Notes under the pieces: generated by a model
What the model was told of the DNA's origin: nothing
Database searches by the model: none
What the model saw: only the letters and a program-made list of their open reading frames with translations
NCBI GenBank assembly: GCA_901472505.1
Contig: LR590468.1
Coordinates: forward strand, 3,137,501-3,201,500
Source of the DNA: Proteus vulgaris
Lineage (GTDB): Bacteria > Pseudomonadota > Gammaproteobacteria > Enterobacterales > Enterobacteriaceae
Length of the DNA: 64,000 nt
Reading direction: 5' to 3'
Shown: positions 27,603 to 35,782 of the stretch, piece after piece
Numbering within the stretch: the first letter of the stretch is position 1
How the letters are laid out: every line of letters begins with the position of its first letter
Made by a program: the position numbers and the translations under genes

Positions 27603-28577
27603 TTATTCCGAGAACGAGGTTTTAACTTCATATTGAACTAGGTACTTTTTATTTTCAAGCCTAGATTGAATCAATATATTTTTAACATCAAGATCGTCAG
27701 GATATCCATCGGATTGAAGCCTAACATTCTTGGTATGAATCAACACCTGATCTACTAGGCTGGTTTTCCGATTTTGTCCTTTTCTAATAACGTCGGCTTT
27801 TTTTATGTTTGGAGCTTTATTGTCTCCAGTAAATTTTTCCAACAGTTCTTTTAGGCTCTTTTTTACATCCTCTGAAAGCCACTCAAAACCAGTATCTACT
27901 GATGATGACTCCCCTCTTAATATGATATCTAAATGTGATGATCCACTCCCTGACATCATATCAACGACCTGCTTAGATAATTGATTTTGCATGTTATAAC
28001 TAGTTTTGTTGAAGTCTCTAGGTGCTGCAATTGTCAATTCACAAGTTTTCAATATAGTTCCAGTTTCGAATAGCTCTTTAATGCTTTCTTCTTTCCATAT
28101 TGCGGAAAAAGACACAGGTGAAGCAGCTCCAGACTCACAGAACAATACATAAGATAGGTCAGTAGCTTTAGGGCCTAAGTGGTTTTGCGATAATATTAGT
28201 ATGTCAGTATTATAATAATATAAAAAATAAGCTCTTTCTGATAGTTGTTGGGTTGGAGATAGTGGGATTTTCTCTTCTTTCCAGTCAACATCAGCGATAT
28301 ATGCTAAGTGAGCGCTATTTCTAGTTATACTCATAAATCCGTAGTAAAAACAAGCATCATTATCTTTAAGAATAGTCGTAACCTTTAGATTTCTATCACC
28401 ATTATTAAAGGTCTTATACTTGCCATCTATAACACCGCAGTCATTAAACAATTTTTCAAAAGCAGATGGCACGAGGGAATCGCTATTTTTTTTCGTAGCG
28501 TCACTGCTTGTATAAAATCCTATTCTTAATGACTTCATTTTTTTTGAACTAGGCTTTATTGTCATATCCATAACCAT
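27603..28577 (-). CDS. Soluble protein in the rexA position (RexA-like)
   Basis: The up to 324-residue protein (a start at MKSLRIGFYTSS, 28538, is also possible) lies between cI and the membrane protein. It shares with lambda RexA a short basic start leading to GFY and, mid-protein, NHLGPKATDLSYVLF versus the RexA segment FGPTTSDLTDFL. No transmembrane helix or enzyme motif is seen. A sensor role in superinfection exclusion fits; it is longer than RexA (279) and clearly divergent. Confidence 0.6.
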   Translation of the reverse strand: MVMDMTIKPSSKKMKSLRIGFYTSSDATKKNSDSLVPSAFEKLFNDCGVIDGKYKTFNNGDRNLKVTTILKDNDACFYYGFMSITRNSAHLAYIADVDWKEEKIPLSPTQQLSERAYFLYYYNTDILILSQNHLGPKATDLSYVLFCESGAASPVSFSAIWKEESIKELFETGTILKTCELTIAAPRDFNKTSYNMQNQLSKQVVDMMSGSGSSHLDIILRGESSSVDTGFEWLSEDVKKSLKELLEKFTGDNKAPNIKKADVIRKGQNRKTSLVDQVLIHTKNVRLQSDGYPDDLDVKNILIQSRLENKKYLVQYEVKTSFSE

Positions 28578-28634
28578 TTTTAGAAAAATTCATATTAAAA
28601 ACCACACCCTAAAACGTGTCGTCAGGCCATTGGG

Positions 28635-29366
28635 TTAACCGTGGAACCTATATTTTATTGATTGGCTAACTAGCACTTTAGCGTGGATATAAAGACCGCT
28701 AATGGCTTCCTCATCTAAATACCAAGTCTCATACCTTGAGTTATCTGATATGACAGCTAGGCGCTTATGCTGCTTCTGTAATCTCTTTATGTAGAGCTGG
28801 TTATCCAGAACGAACACATAAATCCCGTCACCGTCAAAAAAGTTAGTGGTTATATCTACGAATATCTGATCTCTAGGCTCAAATGTTTCTGACATAGAGT
28901 CACCTTTTACAGTGATCATCTTTATCGTATTTGAAGGTCTACCACCGAATAATCTTTTGGCTTCATCCGCTGAATACTCAATGGCCGTGATTGTCTCAAT
29001 GAAATCATCGATAACCATCACTCCTGGGCCTGCGCTAGCTTGAATGTCTAGTATCTCAACCTTATAAGCATTACTAACACCAGATCCAGCCTCTGAATAT
29101 GTAGCAGTATTTACATTACTTACTTCGGATGCATGGACAGCAGGCAGTGTTGGATCATCGCCATTACCAGACGACAGCCATTCAGGAGAGACTTTCAAAA
29201 CCTTAGCTATTTCTATTAGCTTAGTTGAGTTTTGCGCGCTTCCAACCTCAATCTTTTGAATTGCGGCTTGGGATACACCAACAGCTTCGCCTAGTTCCTT
29301 TTGAGATAAGCCCGACAATCTTCGAGCCTTTTTTAATCGTTGTGCAAGAGTAGTTTTCATAGTCAT
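28635..29366 (-). CDS. cI: CI-type prophage repressor (HTH plus S24 peptidase)
   Basis: From ATG 29366 the 243-residue protein has an N-terminal helix-turn-helix (LSQKELGEAVGVSQAAIQKIE) and a LexA/S24 C-terminal domain: cleavage site ASAGPG, nucleophile Ser in KGDSMSETF and catalytic Lys in YIKRLQ. It should repress pL and pR and be inactivated by RecA-stimulated self-cleavage. It heads an operon with the two Rex-like genes and is divergent from cro. Confidence 0.95.
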   Translation of the reverse strand: MTMKTTLAQRLKKARRLSGLSQKELGEAVGVSQAAIQKIEVGSAQNSTKLIEIAKVLKVSPEWLSSGNGDDPTLPAVHASEVSNVNTATYSEAGSGVSNAYKVEILDIQASAGPGVMVIDDFIETITAIEYSADEAKRLFGGRPSNTIKMITVKGDSMSETFEPRDQIFVDITTNFFDGDGIYVFVLDNQLYIKRLQKQHKRLAVISDNSRYETWYLDEEAISGLYIHAKVLVSQSIKYRFHG

Positions 29367-29371
29367 AAATA

Positions 29372-29463
29372 TACAACCACAGTTGTTGCCATTCAAACGA
29401 ATATAGTTGTTGATTAAAAACAACTAAGGTTTTATTATACAAAAATAAACAACGGAGGTTTTT
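29372..29463. promoter_or_regulatory. OR operator array
   Basis: Copies of the AACAAC-NNNN-GTTGTT half-site pattern occur at 29372-29387 (TACAACCACAGTTGTT), 29396-29411 (AACGAATATAGTTGTT) and 29419-29434 (AACAACTAAGGTTT). A weaker copy at 29448-29463 overlaps the cro ribosome site. They match the OL sites, defining one immunity specificity. Confidence 0.65.
29410..29438 (+). promoter_or_regulatory. Rightward early promoter pR
   Basis: TTGATT (29410-29415), 17-base spacer, TATTAT (29433-29438). An operator fills the spacer. It drives cro, cII, O and P. Confidence 0.75.
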
Positions 29464-29464
29464 T

Positions 29465-29692
29465 ATGAATGAAGCAATTAAAACCGCCATTGATATCGTA
29501 GGGACACAGAAAAAACTAGGTGAAGCGTGTGGCATTACACAGCAAGCAGTTTTTAAGTGGCTACATAACAAGGCAAAAGTATCACCTGAACACATCCCGT
29601 TAATTGTTAAAGCTACAAATGGTCAAGTTAAAGGAAAAGACATTCGCCCTGACTTACCACACTTATGGGATTTGGGTAATAAATACTGGTAA
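29465..29692 (+). CDS. cro: Cro-type repressor (YdaS-like)
   Basis: This 75-residue helix-turn-helix protein (IVGTQKKLGEACGITQQAVF) is divergent from cI and first behind pR, the Cro position. CGGAGG lies just upstream of the ATG. It resembles YdaS/Cro antitoxin-like folds. Confidence 0.9.
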   Translation: MNEAIKTAIDIVGTQKKLGEACGITQQAVFKWLHNKAKVSPEHIPLIVKATNGQVKGKDIRPDLPHLWDLGNKYW

Positions 29693-29698
29693 CACAAT

Positions 29699-29713
29699 CG
29701 CTCTTTAAAAATT
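29699..29713 (+). promoter_or_regulatory. boxA-like element of nutR
   Basis: CGCTCTTTAAAAATT lies seven bases after the cro stop. No convincing boxB hairpin was found before cII. Confidence 0.6.
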
Positions 29714-29834
29714 CACGCCATGCCTTTTGACCTCAATCGGCAAATTATTATCAACAATCCGCTCATATGGAATGAGTCACGGATCATTACTGCTGTTCTC
29801 TAACGAGAAGTAATCACATAACGGAGTATGAACA

Positions 29835-30158
29835 ATGGAATGCGCAAATACACGCAAACAATTCAATCAATTTATTTCTGACCACTTAATGGCTTCGGCA
29901 TTACAGGCATTGAGAAGTAAAACTCAATCGGTAGTAGCTAAAACATTAGGTGTTCATGACTCAACCATCCTACGCAGAACTGAAAAATACCCTGAGATGT
30001 GCGAGACATTAGTCGCGTCGGGAATTGTCGATTTCGTGATGGAAGGTGAGAGAAAAATATCAGAAGAAGAATATCGCTTTTTGTGGAAACAAGTAGGCGA
30101 ATTTTCTCAATGGAAAACTGGGGCATTACAGGAGGTAGCTAATTATGAGTCCAGATGA
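29835..30158 (+). CDS. cII: CII-like transcription activator
   Basis: The 107-residue protein has a helix-turn-helix (SVVAKTLGVHDSTILRRTEK) and a tetramerisation-like tail, in the lambda cII slot between nutR and the replication genes. CII activates repressor-establishment and integrase promoters and decides for lysogeny. The start follows CGGAG. Confidence 0.85.
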   Translation: MECANTRKQFNQFISDHLMASALQALRSKTQSVVAKTLGVHDSTILRRTEKYPEMCETLVASGIVDFVMEGERKISEEEYRFLWKQVGEFSQWKTGALQEVANYESR

Positions 30159-30402
30159 ATTCATCCGCAAAAACATCATACAAAAACTTACTGACCTTGG
30201 TTATTCGGGTGGGGCTTTAGAGATAGCTGCCGATGAAGGAATTTCTCATTATCGCAGATGCTCACAAGCCAGTAGAAGAGGTGCAATGTTTGATGATTGT
30301 TTTCATGTAGCTAAATCATGGATAGATAAATATGGTGACAAACCAACGACAGGAAGTAAGAGAAAAGTTAAGTCAGTTAGCAAGCAAACATCAATGTTTT
30401 AA
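30145..30402 (+). CDS. Hypothetical phage protein
   Basis: This 85-residue basic protein (MSPDEFIRKNIIQKLTDLGY) overlaps the cII end by 14 bases, with GGAGG upstream. The family is not recognised. Confidence 0.65.
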   Translation: MSPDEFIRKNIIQKLTDLGYSGGALEIAADEGISHYRRCSQASRRGAMFDDCFHVAKSWIDKYGDKPTTGSKRKVKSVSKQTSMF

Positions 30403-30403
30403 C

Positions 30404-30480
30404 AAAGAAAAAGCCTCAGAGACGGCAATCAATGAGGCTTAGTACTACGGAATATGTAAAACACAAATACACTGTATCAA
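30404..30480 (-). ncRNA. Possible OOP-like leftward short RNA
   Basis: A leftward promoter (TTGATA 30480-30475, 16 bases, TACATA 30458-30453) is followed by a hairpin (TGAGGCTT/AAGCCTCA, 30440-30433 with 30418-30411) and a T run. The predicted RNA is only about 40 bases. The layout mirrors lambda OOP, which is antisense to the cII message, but overlap with the upstream gene is marginal. Confidence 0.4.
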
Positions 30481-30545
30481 TAACCAGTATTAAAGGGAAG
30501 CTGATTTAGCTTTCCTTTGGTCATTAATAAATCAATGAGGTCATT

Positions 30546-31232
30546 ATGAATCAATTGAATAACTTAGTAAATACTGGCGAACCAACGATGAGTAGTTTAG
30601 AAATTTCAGAGTTGGTTGAGTCAAGGCATGACAAAGTTAAACAATCAATCGAACGCCTTGCAAAACGAGGTGTTATCAAACTCCCCCCAATGGGGGAAGT
30701 TAAAAATCACTTAAACCAAACAGTTTCTGTATATCAAATTAACAAGAGAGATAGTTACGTTATTGTTGCTCAGCTATCACCTGAATTTACAGCAAGACTA
30801 GTTGATAGATGGCAAGAGCTAGAATCAAAACAGTCTCTCATTCCTCAGTCTCTACCAGAAGCTTTACGCCTCGCTGCTGACTTAGCAGAGCAAAAACAAA
30901 TCGCAGAACAGAAATTAGCAATCGCAGCGCCTAAGGCTGAATTTGTTGATCGCTATGTTCAAGCTACTGGATTACTGGGTTTTAGAGAGACAAGCAAATT
31001 ACTAAAAGTGAAAGAGAACTTCTTTAGAGAATTTCTACTTTCAAAACGAATTATGTACAAGCTGGCTGGAAAATTAACACCTTACTCAGAACACCTTGAA
31101 GCAGGGCGTTTTGATGTAAAAACAGGTGAGAATCAAATCAACGGTCACGCTTACACACAAGTTAAATTTACCCCTAAAGGTATTCAGTGGATAGCAGGTT
31201 TACTGGCTAGAGAGCAATTGGAGGCAGCATGA
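30546..31232 (+). CDS. Rha/KilAC-type antirepressor-like protein
   Basis: The 228-residue protein joins an N-terminal Rha-like DNA-binding domain (SLEISELVESRHDKVKQSIE) to a C-terminal KilAC domain (about 130-228, TGLLGFRETSKLLKVKENFF). Such proteins act as antirepressors or regulators in temperate phages. It is the first of four antirepressor-like genes in this prophage. Confidence 0.85.
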   Translation: MNQLNNLVNTGEPTMSSLEISELVESRHDKVKQSIERLAKRGVIKLPPMGEVKNHLNQTVSVYQINKRDSYVIVAQLSPEFTARLVDRWQELESKQSLIPQSLPEALRLAADLAEQKQIAEQKLAIAAPKAEFVDRYVQATGLLGFRETSKLLKVKENFFREFLLSKRIMYKLAGKLTPYSEHLEAGRFDVKTGENQINGHAYTQVKFTPKGIQWIAGLLAREQLEAA

Positions 31233-31471
31233 GTAAGGGGATAGGGATAAATAAAAAGGAAATTACTCACGGAAAGTATGGTTGTAAATGTGCTTATTGT
31301 GGAACACATCTCTCAATCAATGAAATGCATATAGATCATGTTGTACCAAAAAAGTTAGGCGGTAAAAACAATATAAAGAATTTAAACCCATCCTGTCAGA
31401 GCTGTAATTCAACTAAGGGAGCAAAGAGCTTAGAGGATTACAGAATTCACTTAATGATAAAAAAAATCTAA
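31229..31471 (+). CDS. HNH endonuclease
   Basis: The 80-residue protein has the HNH fold: CAYCG, the HIDHVVPKKLGG core, and CQSCNSTKG with zinc-binding Cys pairs. The start overlaps the upstream stop by four bases. It could be a small homing-type or host-directed nuclease. Confidence 0.85.
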   Translation: MSKGIGINKKEITHGKYGCKCAYCGTHLSINEMHIDHVVPKKLGGKNNIKNLNPSCQSCNSTKGAKSLEDYRIHLMIKKI

Positions 31472-31572
31472 GTTCTCCGGTGTTATCAACGTCTCACAAT
31501 GGAGAGACCTTTGTCGATTAGGTGTGTCGATTCAATTACCAAGTCATTCATTTTATTTTGAGGAGATTAATT

Positions 31573-32277
31573 ATGAGCAGAATAGCTACTGATTGGGCGT
31601 GGAGCCTAGACTTAAAAGCTCCTCAAAAAATACTGATCTTATCTTTAGCTGATAGAGCTGATGAGTATCACTGCTGTTACCCAAGTATACAGCGGTTAGT
31701 AAAGGATACAGGGTTAGATAAAAAGACTATTGGTAAATGGATAAACCTAATGATTGAAGATGGATTGATATCAGATACAGGTGAAAGAAAAGGGCCAACA
31801 AAAAGAGTAAGAGTTCTACGTTTAAACATTGAGCTTGAATGTACCCAAAAACGGGATGATACCAAAAGCGGGAATGTACCCAAAAACGGGTCTTTGAATG
31901 TACCCAAAAACGGGTCTTTGAATGTACCCAAAAACGGGTCACAGAATCAGTCAATAGAAACAAACAATGAACCAAAGAAAAAGGGATTTGATGCCAAGAA
32001 GGAATCTATCCCTGACTGGTTAGATCGTGAAATTTGGTTTAACTGGATTGATTACAGGAATGAAATCAAAAAACCTTTCAAAACTAAAAAGACCTTTGAA
32101 TTACAGGTTAAGTTTTTACTGGAATGCCTCGAAGAGGGTTATTCACCTGAGGAAATAATTAATCAATCCATAGCTAATGGCTGGCAAGGGCTGTTTAAAC
32201 CTAAAAATAACCATCAGGCAATAACATCACAGCAAGGTAGCTGGAACACGCCGGAGGCATGGAGGGATTTCATTTGA
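31573..32277 (+). CDS. O: Replication protein O-like, initiator with embedded origin
   Basis: From ATG 31573 (GGAGATTA upstream) the 234-residue protein has an N-terminal winged-helix domain (LADRADEYHCCYPSIQRLV) as in phage replication initiators. The middle contains the repeated peptide NVPKNGSL encoded by DNA iterons, the hallmark of lambda O with its internal origin. The C-terminus (WLDREIWFNWIDYRNEIKKP) would contact P. Overlaps P by 19 bases. Confidence 0.88.
   Translation: MSRIATDWAWSLDLKAPQKILILSLADRADEYHCCYPSIQRLVKDTGLDKKTIGKWINLMIEDGLISDTGERKGPTKRVRVLRLNIELECTQKRDDTKSGNVPKNGSLNVPKNGSLNVPKNGSQNQSIETNNEPKKKGFDAKKESIPDWLDREIWFNWIDYRNEIKKPFKTKKTFELQVKFLLECLEEGYSPEEIINQSIANGWQGLFKPKNNHQAITSQQGSWNTPEAWRDFI
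31837..31938. repeat. Replication origin iterons inside O
   Basis: Four 19-bp copies of GAATGTACCCAAAAACGGG start at 31837, 31872, 31896 and 31920, with a degenerate copy at about 31855. The last three are spaced exactly 24 bases. Each has ACCC/GGGT arms. This is the expected lambda-type ori, to which O binds. Confidence 0.88.
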
Positions 32278-32948
32278 AAACCAATTTAATGGCGGTAATC
32301 AATAATCGTGATGCGGGCGCTTTAGCCAGAATGTCACATGGAGATATCACAAAAAAAGTAGTCAATTCAAACGCTGAAAAGATGGTTGATTCACTATTCA
32401 AAAGTTTAAAGCAACTCTTTCCTGCGTCAGTTAGTACCGTTTTTAAAAATGCAAATGACGAAATGGACGCTAAGAGACAATGGATCGCTGCCTTTGCAGA
32501 AAATGGAATTACTGCCAGAGAGCAACTTCAAAACGGTATGCGACATGCCAGAGCAAGTGATAACCCTTTCTGGCCTGCTGTAGGTCAATTTATCAAGTGG
32601 TGCAAGGAAGAAGATTATGTAGCCCTTGGATTGCCTGACGAAGATCAGCTTTACGAACTCTATCGGGAATACTGCAAAATGCGTGGCTGGCGTGAAATGA
32701 AATGGCCATCAAACGCTTGTTACTGGATGGTTACCAAAATTTACTCTGAGATGCGAAGTAAAAGCCTAACGGATAGTGAGGTTAAAAAGCTTTGTGCCAA
32801 AGAGTTGCGAAGTATGACGGCAAGAATCAAGTCAGGTGAAAATATTCCAGCGCCAGTGCTTCAAGTCGAACACAAGATCACACCAACAAGCCGCAATAAA
32901 TCACTGTCAATAATCGCAAGTTTGAAGCAAAAGCATGGCTTCAGATAA
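32259..32948 (+). CDS. P: Replication protein P-like (helicase loader)
   Basis: The 229-residue protein follows O with a 19-base overlap, and its segments VDSLFKSLKQLFPAS and NPFWPAVGQFIKWCKEED are typical of lambda P relatives, which deliver host DnaB to the O-bound origin. ATG at 32289 is an alternative start. Confidence 0.88.
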   Translation: MEGFHLKTNLMAVINNRDAGALARMSHGDITKKVVNSNAEKMVDSLFKSLKQLFPASVSTVFKNANDEMDAKRQWIAAFAENGITAREQLQNGMRHARASDNPFWPAVGQFIKWCKEEDYVALGLPDEDQLYELYREYCKMRGWREMKWPSNACYWMVTKIYSEMRSKSLTDSEVKKLCAKELRSMTARIKSGENIPAPVLQVEHKITPTSRNKSLSIIASLKQKHGFR

Positions 32949-32967
32949 CACGCAAGAGGATTTTTAG

Positions 32968-33198
32968 ATGAACTTACTAACACATACCGTCACCAAGGTT
33001 TTAGGTGATCCGGTTCGTCCAACACTTACAAATCGGATGATGGAACAGAAAATGAATATTACCTAACACCAGTCCGAGTGTAATTGCTGGGGTGATATTT
33101 CAAACACAAAAGTAATGACTAATACCTTAGAGAAAGCCAAAGCGATTAAGGTTGGCTATGAATGGAATCGTGAGGAGACATCTAATGCAGGGAACTAA
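32968..33198 (+). pseudogene. Small hypothetical protein with two compensating frameshifts
   Basis: ATG 32968 opens MNLLTHTVTKVLGDPVRPTL but stops early. Adding one G at 33035-33036 and removing one C at 33074-33075 yields a 76-residue protein through NEYYLTP and NCWGDISNTKVMTNTLEKAK to a stop at 33196. The family is unrecognised. Confidence 0.5.
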
Positions 33199-33406
33199 TT
33201 GGGTTAAGTGCTCCGAAAAAATGCCGCTAGATGACGCATCGGTTTTGTGTTGCGATATCGATTCACTATCGGGTGAAATGTTCATTGCTGATTACATCAA
33301 AGAATTTACGTTTGGGAAAAGGACTGTTTTAACGGGATTCTACCGAGGTAATCGCCAGCGACCAGTGTCTCACTGGATGCCACTCCCACCAATGCCAGAG
33401 GGGTGA
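33185..33406 (+). CDS. DUF551-like protein
   Basis: From ATG 33185 (GAGGAG upstream) the 73-residue protein reads MQGTNWVKCSEKMPLDDASV and ends FYRGNRQRPVSHWMPLPPMP, the W...P...HWMPLP pattern of DUF551, common in lambdoid nin regions. Function is unknown. Confidence 0.8.
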   Translation: MQGTNWVKCSEKMPLDDASVLCCDIDSLSGEMFIADYIKEFTFGKRTVLTGFYRGNRQRPVSHWMPLPPMPEG

Positions 33407-33886
33407 ATGATGGAATCACCACTTGCACGAATGATTAAGCAACAGGTATTCGATGCCAATGTCGACAGGCTTGTAGCGCTCAATGATGAGCAATGGGATT
33501 TCATACTGAATGACCAAGATAAATGCGCATGGTCTGGCGGTCATTATTACGGACATGATTATCATGAGTGGGAAATTTTCATAGCTCACGATATCAAATA
33601 TGTGAAAACAGGATTACGGGGAGCCATTGTTATGAACGAACTCAAGAAATGCCCATTTTGTGGTAGTAAAGTTAAATGGTGTGGCGAGAACGAGCCGAAC
33701 CCAGAAGATAACCACCTTTGTGATCATATCGAATGTACTAATGCTGATTGTGGCGCTGATTTCTCTTTTACCCACAATAACGACATTTACCCCGATAATT
33801 CTGATGACATGACACCAGAAGAGTTAATGCAAATTGACCGTGATTATTCAGCGCAGCTGTTTAACAGGAGAGCTAACAGTGAGTGA
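33407..33886 (+). CDS. Two-part protein ending in a Lar-like zinc ribbon
   Basis: The 159-residue frame has an N-terminal part of unknown fold (about 1-75) and a C-terminal part MNELKKCPFCGSKVKWCGEN...CTNADCGADF with two CxxC pairs, like the Lar/restriction-alleviation family. A plausible internal start (ATG 33632 after GGGGAG) suggests either a fusion or two genes joined by a base error. Confidence 0.65.
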   Translation: MMESPLARMIKQQVFDANVDRLVALNDEQWDFILNDQDKCAWSGGHYYGHDYHEWEIFIAHDIKYVKTGLRGAIVMNELKKCPFCGSKVKWCGENEPNPEDNHLCDHIECTNADCGADFSFTHNNDIYPDNSDDMTPEELMQIDRDYSAQLFNRRANSE

Positions 33887-34090
33887 GCCAGTAGAAGTCA
33901 TGGTCTATTACGTCAGCTTCAATACGAATAGCAGATTTTGGATGTTAAAAATAAATGCAGGCTGGATTGAGGAGCACTATAAAAATTCCCATGCAAACCA
34001 ACTAAAAGACAAATCCGCAAAAAGAAAAAAGAATGGATCCAAGAAGCTAAATATTGGATAGAGGTATACGCAGAAATGCAAGGAGGTTAA
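33879..34090 (+). pseudogene. Small hypothetical protein, one-base frameshift
   Basis: GTG 33879 opens MSEPVEVMVYYVSFNTNSRF. After the A6 run at 34025-34030 the frame shifts; one more A restores EWIQEAKYWIEVYAEMQGG to a stop at 34088. Corrected length is 70 residues. The family is unknown. Confidence 0.5.
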
Positions 34091-34091
34091 C

Positions 34092-34537
34092 TTGGAAGTA
34101 GATTTTCTCTTCACGAATCAACCAAAAATACCGCATGGCAACACCTCAAAGAAGTTCTAGCAACAAACCAACCACACCGAATCATTATTAAGCCTTGGAA
34201 AAACAAGCGTTCATTATTCTCAAAAATTCCACTTTTCATTTGTGGTGCTCAGAGATAAGCGAATACCTATGTAAGAACAACGCCAATTACACACCAGAAA
34301 CCGTTAAGGAGATGCTTAAGCATACATTCCTAGGCTATGAGGTGGTTGATATGGTTGACGTTACTACACAGGCTTACAGAGCGCGTAAGGACACTTCGAA
34401 AAACATCAAAACTTGATACAGGTGAAATGTTCCACTTCATGGAGCAGGTTGAACGCTGGGCGGTAGGTATAAATTGTTTCGTGACGATACCTGATAACTC
34501 TCAATATATGGAATTAAAAAGGAAACAAGAAGAATGA
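34092..34537 (+). pseudogene. NinB-like protein broken by three one-base indels
   Basis: Pieces in three frames assemble into one protein: FSLHESTKNTAWQHLKEV, KPWKNKRS, STFHLWCSEISEYLCKNN, then LDTGEMFHFMEQVERWAVGI. Breaks lie near 34100, in A5 at 34222-34226 (one short) and in A5 at 34399-34403 (one extra). The KRS..QN-like motif and nin-region position suggest NinB, a single-strand DNA-binding recombination mediator; this is moderate. Confidence 0.5.
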
Positions 34538-34695
34538 ACCTAGCTAAAACAGAAAGGGATTATCCGAACGGAGGATATTGGCACAAAGAGTGTAAGTGGT
34601 GCGGATTTAGCTACATCGGACCTAAACATGAAAACGCCTGCAAGAAATGTGATGACACCCTTCAACGTATGGGGGGGATTTGGTTCTTTATTTAA
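34534..34695 (+). CDS. Small zinc-ribbon protein
   Basis: The 53-residue protein has two CxxC pairs (CKWCGFSYIGPKHENACKKC). Its ATG overlaps the stop of the NinB-like frame (ATGA). The C-terminus overlaps the next gene, so its end could be altered by a base error. Confidence 0.55.
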   Translation: MNLAKTERDYPNGGYWHKECKWCGFSYIGPKHENACKKCDDTLQRMGGIWFFI

Positions 34696-34939
34696 TCAAG
34701 GTGCAGAAAATAAAGTGAAAGACAACGTAAATAACCCACCACACTATGCATCAGGTGACATTGAGTGCATTGATGCCATTAAAGCCAGCATGACCAAGGA
34801 GGCGTTTCTAGGCTACCTCAAAGGCAATATTCAAAAGTATGTCTGGCGATACGAAAAGAAAATTAATCCGGTCGAAGATTTGAAAAAGGCTTGTTGGTAT
34901 ATGGAACGGATGGTTAGTGAGATGGAGAATGAGAAATGA
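34628..34939 (+). CDS. DUF3310 phage protein
   Basis: The conserved part VNNPPHYASGDIECIDAIKA ... YLKGNIQKYVWRYEKK ... DLKKACWYMERM is a clear DUF3310 domain, found in many phages near nucleotide-metabolism genes, function unknown. The true start may be GTG near 34715; the first 30 residues overlap the zinc-ribbon gene. Confidence 0.8.
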   Translation: MKTPARNVMTPFNVWGGFGSLFNQGAENKVKDNVNNPPHYASGDIECIDAIKASMTKEAFLGYLKGNIQKYVWRYEKKINPVEDLKKACWYMERMVSEMENEK

Positions 34940-35358
34940 CTGAAGAACAATATAAAGCTTACGCTAAGGCGATAGTTATTGGCCGAAATTACAGTGAATT
35001 CACACATAAGCATGTAGCTTTGGAATTAGGCATTCGACTAAATGATGCAGGAAGAATTCTAAGTAAATTACATGATATGGGATGTCTGACTATTACAGGG
35101 AAAAGGAGAAATGAATACTCCAGGATGTTCAATATTTACAAAGTTAAATCTGACTCAATTACAACACTACGTCAGCAATATGAACGTGAATATTTAGAGA
35201 ATATGCCTGTTAAGCCAAAGTTAGTGACAGTCAAGAAACCTAAGGTATCAACAAAGCCAAAGTGCGGAATTAAGTTTGTTGATAAGGCCAATGTCTCAGG
35301 TATGGGTAATCCGATTCTGATGAAGTTTGATTCATTATTGAGTGGGGTGAGAGTGTGA
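34936..35358 (+). CDS. Hypothetical helix-turn-helix-like protein
   Basis: The 140-residue protein has a winged-helix-like N-terminus (HVALELGIRLNDAGRILSKL) and a basic Lys/Pro-rich tail. Start overlaps the DUF3310 stop by four bases. It may be DNA-binding; the family is not recognised. Confidence 0.6.
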   Translation: MTEEQYKAYAKAIVIGRNYSEFTHKHVALELGIRLNDAGRILSKLHDMGCLTITGKRRNEYSRMFNIYKVKSDSITTLRQQYEREYLENMPVKPKLVTVKKPKVSTKPKCGIKFVDKANVSGMGNPILMKFDSLLSGVRV

Positions 35359-35374
35359 AACCAAATCAACAAAA

Positions 35375-35503
35375 ATGGAACTGGTTAAGTTTGAAAGAAA
35401 CGAAAACCTATTTCTTAAGGAATATAACGTTACTCACAATAGTGAGACTACAAAGTTAGAGCAGAAAATATCTATTGCCAGAGATAACTTTTGGAAAGTT
35501 TGA
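35375..35503 (+). CDS. Possible small protein
   Basis: A 42-residue frame (MELVKFERNENLFLKEYNVT) fills the gap after the previous gene but lacks a clear ribosome binding site. Confidence 0.3.
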   Translation: MELVKFERNENLFLKEYNVTHNSETTKLEQKISIARDNFWKV

Positions 35504-35516
35504 GGTAGATATTGAA

Positions 35517-35642
35517 ATGGATGGATTCCCTCGTATTAGTGATGAAACCGAAGCACTACTCAAATACGGAGAGTGGCTAGAGCGACTAGGTATTGCCATT
35601 AAACGTGAAACTAAACGTGCGGTAAAGCGAGGCGTTCAATGA
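35517..35642 (+). CDS. Small nin-region protein
   Basis: This 41-residue protein (MDGFPRISDETEALLKYGEW) ends in a basic Arg/Lys tail. Its stop overlaps the next ATG, which supports translation. The family is not recognised. Confidence 0.5.
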   Translation: MDGFPRISDETEALLKYGEWLERLGIAIKRETKRAVKRGVQ

Positions 35643-35782
35643 ACTGCCAGTCATGCAATAGACAGCTAACAGATGATGAAATTTACGTGTGTAGCAAGTG
35701 TGCTGATGAATACGCTCATTTGGAAGTGATGGATAAAATCAAAGGAGAGGGAGATGCAGAAGCTAAGGCGACGGCGCTGTAA
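35639..35782 (+). CDS. Small Cys-pair protein (NinF-like)
   Basis: This 47-residue protein has two CxxC pairs (MNCQSCNRQL and YVCSKCADEY), as in NinF-type zinc-ribbon proteins located before ninG. Four-base overlap with the upstream gene; its 3' end overlaps ninG by 29 bases. Confidence 0.55.
   Translation: MNCQSCNRQLTDDEIYVCSKCADEYAHLEVMDKIKGEGDAEAKATAL

Noticed and set aside
31837..31938. CRISPR-like short repeats
   Set aside because: Spacing is only 24 bases with near-identical intervening sequence, and the repeats lie in frame inside O; they are origin iterons.
34092..34537. Three separate tiny genes
   Set aside because: The pieces are continuous in order and together form one NinB-like protein once three one-base indels are corrected.
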